In this document: positions 17,516 to 27,714 of the stretch, in pieces
Position numbering within the stretch: position 1 is the stretch's first letter
How the letters are laid out: each line of letters starts with the position of its first letter
NCBI GenBank assembly: GCA_021781815.1
Contig: JAJXWB010000016.1
Coordinates: forward strand, 18,128 to 82,127
Length of the DNA stretch: 64,000 nt
Direction: 5' to 3'
Source: Pseudomonadota bacterium
GTDB lineage: Bacteria; Pseudomonadota; Alphaproteobacteria; Rhizobiales; Beijerinckiaceae
Position numbers and translations under genes: made by a program
The notes under the pieces: generated by a model
What the model was told of the DNA's origin: nothing
Databases searched by the model: none
What the model saw: the letters and a program-made list of their open reading frames with translations, nothing else

Positions 17516-17625
17516 TCTCTGCGCGCAATCCGAACTGCGGCGACGCTCAGGACGCCGGGTGACAACGGGGAGCCCGGCGCCTATTGTGCGGGCGACGGCC
17601 CGGATACGGGCGAAGGAGTCTGCTC

Positions 17626-18687
17626 GTGTCCTCCAATCCGTACAGCGACCTACCCGACCATCGCTTCTGGCGCAAGGCCGTAGCTGGCTTGCCGCCCTTC
17701 GCCATCGATCCGATCATCGATCTTCCGTTCCGCATTTCCCTGACCGACAAGGTCGCGACCGGCGGCTCCTGTTTCGCCCAGCACCTTGCCAGACGCCTGC
17801 AGCAGAGCGGGTTCCACTATTACCAGGCTGAGACGCCGCCGGCAGGCATGAGCGCGGCCGAAGCGGAGGCGCGGGGCTACGGCGTCTACTCCTGCCGCTA
17901 TGGCAATCTCTACACGACCCGGCAACTGCTCCAGCTCTTTGATCGGGCGTTCGGGACGTTCAAGCCCGAACTCGACTACTGGACCCGACCGGACGGCAAG
18001 ATCGTCGATCCCTTCCGTCCGCGCATCGAGCCGAACGGCTTCGACTCGGTTGAGGACATGCGCGCGAGTCGCGAGGAGCACCTCGCCGCCGTGCGGCTGA
18101 TGTTCGAGACGCTCGATGTCTTCCTGTTCACCTTCGGCCTGACGGAATGCTGGCGCCACAAGTCGGACGGCGCGGTGCTGCAATTGGCGCCAGGCGTCGC
18201 CGGCGGCGAATGGGATCCGGACAAATACGAATTCTGGAATTCGCGTGTCGCCGACGTCGCAGGCGATTTTCTTGCCTTCGTCGACAAGCTGCGCGCGATC
18301 AATCCAAAGTCGCGGATCATCACCTCGGTATCGCCGGTGCCGATCATCGCGACACAGGTTCCGCGCCACGTCCTCGTCTCAAACTCCGCGTCGAAGTCGA
18401 TTCTTCGCGTCGCCGCCGACGAGGTCTCCGCCGCGCGCGAAAACATCGCCTATTTCCCGTCCTACGACGTCGTGACCTTTGGTCCCAACGCCGCAAAACT
18501 TTATTCGGACAGCCTGCGCGAGTTGACGCCGGTCGGCGTGAGCGCGGTCATGCGCATCTTTTTCGATCATTTCGCCGAGGGCGGAAAGGCGAGCGCGTCC
18601 GTGAAGCACCTGAAGGTGGACGTCGCTCGCGAGAGCGCGGAAGCGGCGAAAATCGTTTGCGACGAGGAGGCGATCGAGGCGGCCTGA
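17626..18687 (+). CDS. GSCFA-domain protein (SGNH-like hydrolase)
   Basis: 353 residues. The family-defining G-S-C-F-A motif is at residues 47-51 (ATGGSCFAQHLAR), followed by LFTFGLTECW and the SVSPVP segment that closes the SGNH-like active site. GSCFA proteins are uncharacterised relatives of GDSL esterases, often found in polysaccharide loci. The GTG at 17626 has GAAGGAG 5 bases upstream; a longer ATG frame from 17584 lacks this. The gene is divergent from two WcbI-like genes with a 110-base shared promoter region, which links all three to glycan acyl-group chemistry (inference). Confidence 0.8.
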   Translation: MSSNPYSDLPDHRFWRKAVAGLPPFAIDPIIDLPFRISLTDKVATGGSCFAQHLARRLQQSGFHYYQAETPPAGMSAAEAEARGYGVYSCRYGNLYTTRQLLQLFDRAFGTFKPELDYWTRPDGKIVDPFRPRIEPNGFDSVEDMRASREEHLAAVRLMFETLDVFLFTFGLTECWRHKSDGAVLQLAPGVAGGEWDPDKYEFWNSRVADVAGDFLAFVDKLRAINPKSRIITSVSPVPIIATQVPRHVLVSNSASKSILRVAADEVSAARENIAYFPSYDVVTFGPNAAKLYSDSLRELTPVGVSAVMRIFFDHFAEGGKASASVKHLKVDVARESAEAAKIVCDEEAIEAA

Positions 18688-18698
18688 GCCGCCCGATT

Positions 18699-19304
18699 CT
18701 ATTTCCAGCCGACGAGATCGATCACGGCGGACATGCCGGAATGTCCGCCGCCTTCCGACATGTGCGCGTCGCGTTCCCGAATCTCGAATTTCGCGAGATC
18801 GTGGAAGGCCGTCTCAAGCATCTCGCGCGTGTAAAGATTTTCGACAGCCTTCGGGCCGCCGCTGCCATAGTCGAGCTGTCGGGGCGTATAGCCCTCGATC
18901 AGCAGCAGACCGCCCGGTTTCAGCGCCTTCTTCATCCCGGCCCATTTGAGCGGACGTTGCGCCGGACTTGAGAATTGCGTGAAGATTTCGACCACCACAT
19001 CGTAGGCGCTCTCCGGATAGTCCCACGTATGGACGTCGCCGATCACGAAATCGAGGCGCACGCCGCGGCGTTCGGCGAGCGCGCGCGCCTTCGCCTGCCC
19101 CGCCGGCGCGAAATCGATCGATGTGACCGCCAGCCCCTGCTCGGCGAGCCAGACGCCATTGCGCCCCTCGCCGTCGGCGACAGCGAGCGCCCGGCCCCTC
19201 GCCGGCAGCAGAGCGCGTTGCGATTCGAGAAACGCATTCGGACTTTCGCCGAAAACAAAGTGCTGCACGTCGTAACGGCTTTGCCAGCGGTCGTATTCGC
19301 TCAT
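18699..19304 (-). CDS. SAM-dependent class I methyltransferase
   Basis: 201 residues. Motif I appears as LAVADGEGRNGVWLAEQG (about 40-57), followed by SIDFAP, an acidic DVHTWD site and a late EGYTPRQLDY loop, a pattern shared with TehB/thiopurine-type methyltransferases. The substrate is unknown. It is convergent with the GSCFA gene, with an 11-base gap between the stops, and has its own start region, so membership in the glycan locus is not shown. Confidence 0.8.
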   Translation of the reverse strand: MSEYDRWQSRYDVQHFVFGESPNAFLESQRALLPARGRALAVADGEGRNGVWLAEQGLAVTSIDFAPAGQAKARALAERRGVRLDFVIGDVHTWDYPESAYDVVVEIFTQFSSPAQRPLKWAGMKKALKPGGLLLIEGYTPRQLDYGSGGPKAVENLYTREMLETAFHDLAKFEIRERDAHMSEGGGHSGMSAVIDLVGWK

Positions 19305-19472
19305 GTGTGGTCATCCCCGTCGGGCCTGACGCCCTGTGCGTCCACCCTATGGCCGCCCGGCGGCGTTGTGCGCAACAGGCCGTCGGATTAAATCTTGGCA
19401 AGGCTCGCTTTCTCGCGCGCCCTCCCACTTGATTCAGCGGGAACCGGCTCACATCGGATTGGCCTGATCGAA

Positions 19473-20195
19473 ATGGGGTCCGGACAGCTTCACTATCTGC
19501 CGCTTTCGGGCGTCTCGTTCTCGATCCTGGCGTCGATCCTGGCCGTCGTTTTTCTGCTCGTCCAGTTCGGCCTGTTCCGTTTCGCGTACATGCGGCTCGG
19601 CATGAGTTCGGGCGCCGCCCTGCTGCTTCTGGTCGGCTCGCTCGCGGGAAGCTACTTCAACATTCCGTTGACCGAATTGCCGGGCCATCACGAACTGGTC
19701 GCGCGCGAAGTCGACTACTTCGGCATGCAGTATGTCGTTCCGCTGGTCGAACGATGGCCGGGCACGATGCTGGCGGTCAATGTCGGCGGCGCGCTGATTC
19801 CGACGCTGACATCGCTCTATCTGCTGACCGTCAATGGCATGTGGATGCGCGGTCTTCTCGCGACCATGGCCGTCGCCGTCGTCTGTTACTCGCTCTCGGC
19901 GGCTGTGCCGGGCCTCGGAATCGCCGAACCTGTGTTCGTCCCCTCGCTTGCCGCGGCCATCGTCGCACTTGTGCTCGCGCGCGGCGACGCCGCCCCGCTC
20001 GCCTATGTCGGCGGCAGCCTGGGCACGCTGCTCGGCGCGGACATTTTCAACCTCGACAAGATCGCTGGCCTCGGCGCCCCGGTCGCCTCAATCGGCGGCG
20101 CAGGAACCTTTGATGGCGTCTTCCTGATCGGCGTCGTGGCAGTGGCGCTGGCGAGCCTGTCCGGCGACCGGACTGAAGACCCCGCCGCCTCATAG
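19473..20195 (+). CDS. DUF1614 family membrane protein
   Basis: About 240 residues with roughly seven hydrophobic segments. The LTELPGHHELVAREVDYFGMQYVVP loop between the second and third segments and the C-terminal GGSLGTLLGADIFNLDKI sequence are typical of DUF1614 proteins. The function of the family is unknown. The ATG at 19473 is the first good start in the frame, though no strong ribosome-binding site precedes it. It is convergent with the NtrC-type regulator, their stops being 4 bases apart. Confidence 0.75.
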   Translation: MGSGQLHYLPLSGVSFSILASILAVVFLLVQFGLFRFAYMRLGMSSGAALLLLVGSLAGSYFNIPLTELPGHHELVAREVDYFGMQYVVPLVERWPGTMLAVNVGGALIPTLTSLYLLTVNGMWMRGLLATMAVAVVCYSLSAAVPGLGIAEPVFVPSLAAAIVALVLARGDAAPLAYVGGSLGTLLGADIFNLDKIAGLGAPVASIGGAGTFDGVFLIGVVAVALASLSGDRTEDPAAS

Positions 20196-20199
20196 GCGC

Positions 20200-21699
<1,500 letters not shown>

Positions 21700-21922
21700 C
21701 AAGTCCTCGAGTGGCGGGCCAGGTCGCCTCTAGCGGAGCGATGCTCGGCGAATAGGGTAAATGCCCAATTAATGCGCGATCGCTAATTTCCCATTTTCGG
21801 ACAGGGGACTAGAGAAATCGTCAATATTGGACCCAGGCCCGACGCGCGCGGCCTTGATCGGACGGCGAAGCTCGCAAATATGGAGGCTGCAAGCCCGATC
21901 CAAATGATTCTCGACGGTGCAT

Positions 21923-23752
21923 ATGACCCTGAAAACCGCCGCGCCCGCGAAAAAGGCGAAATCCCCCGACCTCGGCGCGCTGCCGGAATGGAATCTCGCT
22001 GACCTTTACAGCGGGCTCGATTCGCCACAATTCGCCGCCGACCTCGCCCGCGCCGAGGCGGAATGCCGCAGTTTCGCTGAAAAATGGCGCGGCAAGCTCG
22101 CGCAGATCGCCAGGGGGGCGCAGGCCGGAAAAAAGCTCGCCGAAGCGGTCAGGGCCTACGAGGACCTGCAGGATCTGCTCGGGCGCATCATGTCCTACGC
22201 CGGGCTCGTCTATGCCGGAAACACGACCGATCCCGCCTGCGCCAAATTCTACGGCGACGCGCAGGAAAAGATCACGACCTATTCGACCGACCTGCTGTTC
22301 TTCCAGCTCGAACTCAATCGCATCGACGACGCCGCGCTGCAAAAGGCCGTGGCGTCCGGGCCGCTCGCGCACTGGAAGCCGTGGCTCGAAGACATCCGCA
22401 AGGAAAAGCCGCACGAACTCGACGACAAGCTCGAACAATTGTTCCATGAAAAGTCGGTGACGGGCCACAGCGCCTGGAACCGGCTGTTCGACGAGACGAT
22501 CGCCGCATTGCGTTTCAAGGTCGACGACAGGGAAATGTCGCTCGAACCGGTCCTCTCGATGATGCAGGACCAGAGCGAAGACACCCGCCACAAGGCGTCC
22601 GACGCGATAGCCGCGACTTTGCGCGAAAACCTGCGCACGTTCGCGCTGGTCACCAACACGCTCGCCAAGGACAAGGAAATCTCGGACCGCTGGCGGCATT
22701 TCGGCGATGTCGCGGATTCCCGCCATCTCGCCAACCGCGTCGAACGCGAGGTTGTGGAGGCGCTGGTCGCCGCCGTGCGCGCCGCCTACCCGCGTCTCTC
22801 GCATCGCTACTACAGGCTGAAGGCCAAATGGTTCAGCCGCGAGACCTTGAACCATTGGGACCGCAACGCGCCGCTGCCGCAGGTGGCGCAGCGCATCTAC
22901 ACGTGGAACGACGCCCGAGACACGGTGCTGTCGGCCTATGGCGGCTTCTCAGCCGAGATGGCCGACATCGCCAGACGCTTCTTCGACGATCGCTGGATCG
23001 ACGCGCCGGTCCGGCCAGGCAAGGCGCCCGGCGCCTTCGCGCATCCGACCGTGCCGTCCGCGCACCCCTACGTGCTGCTCAACTACCAGGGCAAGCCGCG
23101 CGACGTGATGACGCTCGCCCACGAACTCGGCCACGGCGTGCATCAGGTGCTGGCCGCGCGCCAGGGCGCGCTGATGGCGCCGACGCCGCTGACGCTGGCG
23201 GAGACGGCGAGCGTGTTCGGAGAAATGCTGACCTTTCGCGCACTGCTGGCCAGGACGACCGAGAAGGAGCAGCGCCGCGCGCTGATCGCCTCGAAAGTCG
23301 AGGACATGATCAACACCGTCGTGCGCCAGATCGCCTTCTACACGTTCGAGCGCGAGGTCCACATCGCCCGCAGGGACGGCGAACTGACCGCCGACCAATT
23401 GTGCCAGATCTGGATGGGCGTGCAGAGCGAGAGCCTGGGGCCCGCGATCGTCCTGCAACCGGGCTACGAGACCTTCTGGGCCTATGTCCCGCACTTCATC
23501 CACTCGCCCTTCTACGTCTACGCGTACGCCTTCGGCGATTGCCTCGTGAATTCCTTGTACGGCGTCTATCGCAAGGCCGAGAAGGGTTTCGTCGATCGCT
23601 ATTTCGACATGCTGAAAGCCGGCGGCGCAAAACACCATTCGGAACTGCTGGCGCCGTTCGGACTGGACGCGACCGATCCCGCGTTCTGGAACATCGGGCT
23701 GGGGATGATCGAGGAACTGATCGTCGAGCTGGAGGGGATGGAGACCGCGTGA
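21923..23752 (+). CDS. pepF: M3-family oligoendopeptidase (PepF type)
   Basis: 609 residues, the usual length for PepF/M3B peptidases. The zinc motif H-E-L-G-H is at residues 400-404 (LAHELGHGVHQ), with the third ligand expected in the following GLU helix (AETASVFGEM). The N-terminus has no signal, so this is a cytosolic peptidase degrading short peptides. The ATG at 21923 is used; a GTG two codons upstream is also possible. Confidence 0.9.
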   Translation: MTLKTAAPAKKAKSPDLGALPEWNLADLYSGLDSPQFAADLARAEAECRSFAEKWRGKLAQIARGAQAGKKLAEAVRAYEDLQDLLGRIMSYAGLVYAGNTTDPACAKFYGDAQEKITTYSTDLLFFQLELNRIDDAALQKAVASGPLAHWKPWLEDIRKEKPHELDDKLEQLFHEKSVTGHSAWNRLFDETIAALRFKVDDREMSLEPVLSMMQDQSEDTRHKASDAIAATLRENLRTFALVTNTLAKDKEISDRWRHFGDVADSRHLANRVEREVVEALVAAVRAAYPRLSHRYYRLKAKWFSRETLNHWDRNAPLPQVAQRIYTWNDARDTVLSAYGGFSAEMADIARRFFDDRWIDAPVRPGKAPGAFAHPTVPSAHPYVLLNYQGKPRDVMTLAHELGHGVHQVLAARQGALMAPTPLTLAETASVFGEMLTFRALLARTTEKEQRRALIASKVEDMINTVVRQIAFYTFEREVHIARRDGELTADQLCQIWMGVQSESLGPAIVLQPGYETFWAYVPHFIHSPFYVYAYAFGDCLVNSLYGVYRKAEKGFVDRYFDMLKAGGAKHHSELLAPFGLDATDPAFWNIGLGMIEELIVELEGMETA

Positions 23753-23756
23753 CTGC

Positions 23757-23788
23757 TTGACAAAAATGCCCCATTGGGACACTTTATA
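23757..23788 (+). promoter_or_regulatory. Candidate promoter with overlapping operator of the RelE/HTH module
   Basis: TTGACA at 23757-23762 and TTTATA at 23783-23788 could be the -35 and -10 boxes, though the 20-base spacer is long. Between them the near-palindrome TGCCCCATTGGGACA (23767-23781; arms match 6 of 7) is placed where an autoregulating antitoxin would bind. The toxin ATG follows at 23790, implying a leaderless or very short-leader transcript. Confidence 0.45.
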
Positions 23789-23789
23789 G

Positions 23790-24128
23790 ATGAAGGCAAG
23801 GCTACATACGGTGGCCGAAACGGCGACTTATCTGGCTTTGGCGGAAAAGCTGCTGTCGGAGGGAGAGCGTGTCGCGATCATCGATCTGCTGGCGGTAACG
23901 CCAGACGTCGGCGATCTCATTCCCGGCACGGGGGGCTTGCGAAAAGTTCGCATTCCGCTCGGCGGACGCGGCAAACGGGGCGGCGGGCGGGTGATCTACT
24001 ATTTCCATAGCGCCAGGATTCCCGTCTATCTCCTGCTGGCCTACGCGAAGAACGAACGCGATGATTTTTCCTCTGAACAACGCGCCGTGCTGAAACGACT
24101 GGTCGATCGAATCACGGTGAATTTGTGA
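23790..24128 (+). CDS. RelE/HigB-like toxin of a type II toxin-antitoxin pair
   Basis: 112 residues. The RelE-like core shows as DVGDLIPGTGGLRKVRIPLGGRGKRGGGRVIYYF followed by LLLAYAKNERDDFS, as in the HigB-2/RelE (PF06296-like) group that cleaves mRNA on or off the ribosome. The gene precedes its antitoxin, the order typical of HigBA-like modules, and its stop overlaps the antitoxin start. Confidence 0.82.
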   Translation: MKARLHTVAETATYLALAEKLLSEGERVAIIDLLAVTPDVGDLIPGTGGLRKVRIPLGGRGKRGGGRVIYYFHSARIPVYLLLAYAKNERDDFSSEQRAVLKRLVDRITVNL

Positions 24129-24433
24129 GCAATCTCATGGACGCCAATCTTTTCCGGAAGCTGGTGAAGAGCCTAGAAGAAGCCGCCGACCACGCGCACG
24201 GCGACGATGTCGTGGGTCTGCGCGTACATAGTGCTCCCGATGGCAAGGAGATCGAAGCCATCCGGACCGCGGCGGGTCTCACCCGCAAGCAATTCGCCGC
24301 CATCCTTGGCGCGGGCGTCGGCACCTTGCGAAAATGGGAGGAAGGGACACGCACCCCCAGCGGCGCCGCGCGCACACTCCTGTTGGTGCTGAAGCGCAAT
24401 CCGAAGGCGGTTATTGACGCGTTGGCGGCGTGA
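24125..24433 (+). CDS. HTH (XRE-type) antitoxin paired with the RelE-like toxin
   Basis: 102 residues. The N-terminal half binds the toxin and the C-terminal half is a Xre/Cro helix-turn-helix (GLTRKQFAAILGAGVGTLRKWEEGTRTPSG), as in HigA-2/NadS-type antitoxins. The GTG at 24125 overlaps the toxin stop by four bases, giving coupled translation; an ATG four codons later (24137) is an alternative. It probably autoregulates through the palindrome upstream of the toxin gene. Confidence 0.82.
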   Translation: MSNLMDANLFRKLVKSLEEAADHAHGDDVVGLRVHSAPDGKEIEAIRTAAGLTRKQFAAILGAGVGTLRKWEEGTRTPSGAARTLLLVLKRNPKAVIDALAA

Positions 24434-24513
24434 GCGCCATGGTCGACGCGTGCGCCTGCCACCGAATTTCGCTACTGTTGATGAATTGTCCGACTTACTC
24501 GAATTGAATTTCT

Positions 24514-25359
24514 ATGAAGACGATTCAGATTCTGGCCTTGTCCATCGTGCTCGTGTTCGCCCGATCGCCAGCCTTCGCCATCGACTGCAAGCGTGCGTCG
24601 ACCCCTGTCGAGACGGCGATTTGCGAAGACGACGAGTTGAAGGCGAAGGACGCGGCGCTCGGCGACGCATATTTCAAGCTGCTGAAGCAGACGACCGACG
24701 CGCGCGTTCACGATCTCCTCGTCTTCAGCCAGAAGCGCTGGCTCAAGACGCGCGAGGACAAGTTCAAGAATCAGGAGTTTTCGTCTGAAGACCTGTCGCC
24801 GGGGATCGATCAGCGCCTGAAAGAGTTGACAGGGAAATACCGGCCATTCACCGGGCGCATCGCCGACGCCTTGAGTTTTGCGAGCAGATTTTCCGGCGGC
24901 CCATATGCGGGCAGCAAGATAGATTGTTTTTTCAGCGATACCCGAGAAACGACCGCCTACTGTTTTGGCGACGTGACATTCCAGAACGACGACCGGATTT
25001 GTCGCCAGACGGTCAGCATAACGGCCTTCGGACAATGGACCGAATATCGCACCGTCGGAAGAATCGTCGGCGGCAAGGCGGGAGTGGTCGCCACCTGCAG
25101 CTCTGGCAAATACGCTGAAAAATCTACGGACGACGAATGCCCGGACCTCCCCCCCGACAAGGGACGGGCCCCCAGGTACGGCTGGAAACTTCGTCCAAAT
25201 TCGGCAGACTCAGACTTCCCGCAATTCCAGATCTTCGGGCGCCGGCCGAACACAGCGCTGGTCGATCCGGACGTCAACGTGAGCGGTTCGGACTCTGCCT
25301 GGGTGGAAAAATGCCTCACCGACCCGACCTATCCGATGTCCGAACCGCATCACGATTGA
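24514..25359 (+). CDS. Secreted LprI-like (DUF1311) protein
   Basis: 281 residues. A cleavable signal peptide (ending SPAFA, about residue 22) is followed by the LprI N-terminal module, DCKRASTPVETAICEDDELKAKDAALGDAY, with its paired cysteines. LprI-like proteins include a lysozyme inhibitor of Mycobacterium. The C-terminal 190 residues contain several more cysteines and match no family I know. It sits between two toxin-antitoxin pairs, and its 3' end overlaps the end of the convergent doc gene by 10 bases. Confidence 0.75.
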   Translation: MKTIQILALSIVLVFARSPAFAIDCKRASTPVETAICEDDELKAKDAALGDAYFKLLKQTTDARVHDLLVFSQKRWLKTREDKFKNQEFSSEDLSPGIDQRLKELTGKYRPFTGRIADALSFASRFSGGPYAGSKIDCFFSDTRETTAYCFGDVTFQNDDRICRQTVSITAFGQWTEYRTVGRIVGGKAGVVATCSSGKYAEKSTDDECPDLPPDKGRAPRYGWKLRPNSADSDFPQFQIFGRRPNTALVDPDVNVSGSDSAWVEKCLTDPTYPMSEPHHD

Positions 25360-25745
25360 CCGGGTTCGGCATTCATTCTCACCCATTCCGCAAACGCCTC
25401 CTCCCCCATCTCGCTCGACGCCAGCCGCAACATCGCCATCAGCGCCTCCTCGTCGCTCGCGGTCAGCGAAAATCCATTGTCCATCAGGAACAATTCCATC
25501 GCGACATAGGCCGTGCGCTTGTTGCCGTCGATGAACGGATGGTTCTTGGCGAGGCCGAAGGCGGTCGCCGCCGCCAGCATCGCGACATCGGCGTCCGGAT
25601 TGCAGGCCGCCATATTCACCGGCCGCGCGAGCGCCGACTCCAGCAGGCCCTCATCGCGCAATCCGACACCGCCGCCGTGCTGGGCCAGTTGCTCCTCGTG
25701 GATGGCGAGGATGATCGCGCGATCGAGAAATCGGAAATCCGGCAT
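25350..25745 (-). CDS. doc: Death-on-curing family toxin (Doc, Fic fold)
   Basis: 131 residues. The Fic-type active motif reads HPFIDGNKRTA (catalytic His first, the D-G-N-K anion loop after it), as in Doc toxins that phosphorylate EF-Tu. The N-terminus has the usual DFRFLDRAIILAIHEEQLAQHGG. Its likely antitoxin is the AbrB-type gene 126 bases upstream on the same strand; a palindromic repeat fills the gap. Confidence 0.88.
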   Translation of the reverse strand: MPDFRFLDRAIILAIHEEQLAQHGGGVGLRDEGLLESALARPVNMAACNPDADVAMLAAATAFGLAKNHPFIDGNKRTAYVAMELFLMDNGFSLTASDEEALMAMLRLASSEMGEEAFAEWVRMNAEPGQS

Positions 25746-25773
25746 CGCAAAGGCTTTCGATTAAAATCCGACC

Positions 25774-25867
25774 TGTCATTCCCGCGAAAGCGGGAATCCA
25801 GTTCCCAAGTCTGCGTCATCGGCCGCTGGATCCCCGATCGCCTGCCTTGCAGGCGTCGGGGATGACA
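25774..25867. repeat. 94-base palindromic repeat element between antitoxin and toxin
   Basis: The ends are inverted repeats (TGTCATTCCCG and CGGGGATGACA, one mismatch). Inside are two strong hairpins, CCCGCGAAAGCGGG and CGCCTGCCTTGCAGGCG, and the inner boundaries read AATCCAG and CTGGATCC. This composition matches the dispersed GTCATTCCCGC-type palindromes common in alphaproteobacterial intergenic regions. A related copy lies at 44748-44798. It contains no gene and could act as a transcript-processing or attenuation site between the two genes. Confidence 0.7.
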
Positions 25868-25871
25868 TCCA

Positions 25872-26120
25872 TCACTTCGCCAGTTCGCGCAGCACGTTGT
25901 GGCGCTTCTTCATGATCTCGCGCGCCAGCTTCATGCGGCGCTCGAAATCCGGATCGGTCTTGGTGACGCGATAGCCGTCGGGCGATTTCGTCAGATAGAG
26001 CTTGTCGCCCTTCTCGACGTTCAGCTCCGCCAGAACTTCGCGCGGCAGCACAACGCCGAGCGAATTGCCGATCTGCGTGACCTTCAGCGCGCTGAAATCA
26101 GGCTTGGACGAGGCGTTCAT
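25872..26120 (-). CDS. AbrB/MazE-type antitoxin paired with Doc
   Basis: 82 residues. The swapped-hairpin DNA-binding fold is recognisable in KVTQIGNSLGVVLPREVLAEL followed by VEKGDKLYLTKSPDGYRV, and the charged C-terminal tail would bind the toxin. Such genes commonly precede doc. The two genes have the same orientation but are separated by a palindromic repeat, so they are not translationally coupled. Confidence 0.88.
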   Translation of the reverse strand: MNASSKPDFSALKVTQIGNSLGVVLPREVLAELNVEKGDKLYLTKSPDGYRVTKTDPDFERRMKLAREIMKKRHNVLRELAK

Positions 26121-26131
26121 GCCGCGGCTCC

Positions 26132-26155
26132 GTTATAACGAATGTTATAATAACA
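26132..26155. promoter_or_regulatory. Candidate operator of the AbrB/Doc module
   Basis: GTTATAAC (26132-26139, perfect palindrome) and TGTTATAATAACA (26143-26155, palindromic around one base) lie 12-35 bases upstream of the antitoxin start, in otherwise GC-rich DNA. The position fits autoregulation by the AbrB-type antitoxin. The half-site resembles the Zur box at 7460, so Zur binding cannot be excluded. Confidence 0.5.
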
Positions 26156-26228
26156 CAGGCGCCGCCGCCGACAAGGAGGATGAAAAACCGAAGCTGAACC
26201 CCTAATTAGGACAGTGACGAAGGATTCC

Positions 26229-27590
26229 ATGAAAGACACCGAAGCCAACCGCTTTTCCGCCCGCGCCGCCCGCTACGCCCGGGTCGGCGCCAATGTCGGC
26301 GGGGTCGCGGCCCGCATCGCCACGCAAAAACTGACCGGCGGGCGGACCACCGCGCGTGACGCCTCGAACGCGGCCCTGCTGACGCAGGCGCTCGGCGGCC
26401 TCAAGGGGCCGCTGATGAAGGTCGCCCAGCTCATGGCGACCATCCCCGACCTGCTGCCGCCCGAATATGCCGACGAATTGTCGAAGCTGCAGTCGAGCGC
26501 GCCGCCGATGGGCGCGGCCTTCGTCAAGCGCCGCATGCAGGCCGAACTGGGGCCGGGCTGGGAGAAGCGGTTCAGGTCGTTCGATCTCAAGCCGGCGGCC
26601 GCCGCCTCGCTCGGCCAGGTGCACAAGGCCGTCAGCCACGAGGGCCGGCTGCTGGCCTGCAAGCTGCAATATCCCGACATGAAATCGGCGGTCGAAGCCG
26701 ACCTCAAGCAGCTCGACATCCTCTTCGCCATCCACCGCCGGTTCGAGCCGATCGTCGACACGCGCGAGGCGGCCAAGGAAATCGGCGCGCGCGTGCGCGA
26801 GGAGCTGGACTACGTGCGCGAGGCCAAACATGCCGCCCTCTATTCGGACATGCTCAGGGGCGAGCCGATGGTGCGCACGCCGGGCGTCCACGCCGAACTG
26901 TCGACCGAACGCCTGCTGACGATGGACTGGCTCGAAGGCCGGAAAATCCTCGATTTCAAAACCGCGCCGCAGGCGGTGCGCGACCGCATCGGGACCGCCA
27001 TGTTCAAGGCCTGGTGGTTGCCGTTCTCGCGCTTCGGCGTCATCCACGGCGACCCGCATCTCGGCAATTACAGCGTGTTCGGGAGCGATACGAATCCGGG
27101 CGAGGGCATCAACCTGCTCGACTACGGCTGCATCCGCATCTTCCCGCCCAAATTCGTCGGCGGCGTCGTCGACCTTTACGAGGGCCTGCGGCGCGGCGAT
27201 GAGAAGCGCATCGTCCACGCCTACGAGACCTGGGGGTTCAAGGGCCTCAAGAGGGACGTGATCGACATTCTCAACATCTGGGCGCGCTTCATTTACGGGC
27301 CGCTGCTGGAAGACCGCGTACGAACGATCGCCGACGGCGTCGAGCCTGGCCGTTATGGCCGGCGCGAGGCCTTCCAGGTGCATCAGGCGCTCAAGCAGAA
27401 GGGGCCGATCAAGGTGCCGCGCGAATTCGTGTTCATGGACCGCGCCGCCGTCGGCCTCGGCGCAGTGTTCCTGCATTTGGGCGCCGAGTTGAACTATCAT
27501 CAGATGTTCAGCGAGGCGCTCGGCGACTTCCACCTCAGCGCGCTCGAACGGAGCCAGCAGGCGGCGCTGGCCCGGGCTGGCCTGATCTGA
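26229..27590 (+). CDS. ABC1/ADCK/UbiB-family atypical kinase
   Basis: 453 residues. The UbiB-family nucleotide-binding features are present: the K-x-x-Q helix (KGPLMKVAQLMATIPDLLP), the Ala-rich loop AAASLGQVHKA that replaces a Gly-rich loop, the HGDPHLGNY catalytic loop and LLDYG (DFG equivalent). Relatives support ubiquinone biosynthesis or lipid homeostasis; alphaproteobacteria usually have a separate ubiB, so the precise role is unclear. The ATG at 26229 follows AAGGA; a GTG at 26214 is an alternative. Confidence 0.85.
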   Translation: MKDTEANRFSARAARYARVGANVGGVAARIATQKLTGGRTTARDASNAALLTQALGGLKGPLMKVAQLMATIPDLLPPEYADELSKLQSSAPPMGAAFVKRRMQAELGPGWEKRFRSFDLKPAAAASLGQVHKAVSHEGRLLACKLQYPDMKSAVEADLKQLDILFAIHRRFEPIVDTREAAKEIGARVREELDYVREAKHAALYSDMLRGEPMVRTPGVHAELSTERLLTMDWLEGRKILDFKTAPQAVRDRIGTAMFKAWWLPFSRFGVIHGDPHLGNYSVFGSDTNPGEGINLLDYGCIRIFPPKFVGGVVDLYEGLRRGDEKRIVHAYETWGFKGLKRDVIDILNIWARFIYGPLLEDRVRTIADGVEPGRYGRREAFQVHQALKQKGPIKVPREFVFMDRAAVGLGAVFLHLGAELNYHQMFSEALGDFHLSALERSQQAALARAGLI

Positions 27591-27714
27591 TCACCCGCCG
27601 TGGCGGCGCGCGACGGCTGCTTGATCCCCCGCAATTGCTCCTTTGGCCCGGTTGCAGCGCACTGCCGCCTCGGCTAAGACAGACCGCACTGGACCAGAGA
27701 AACGCGAGGGGAGC

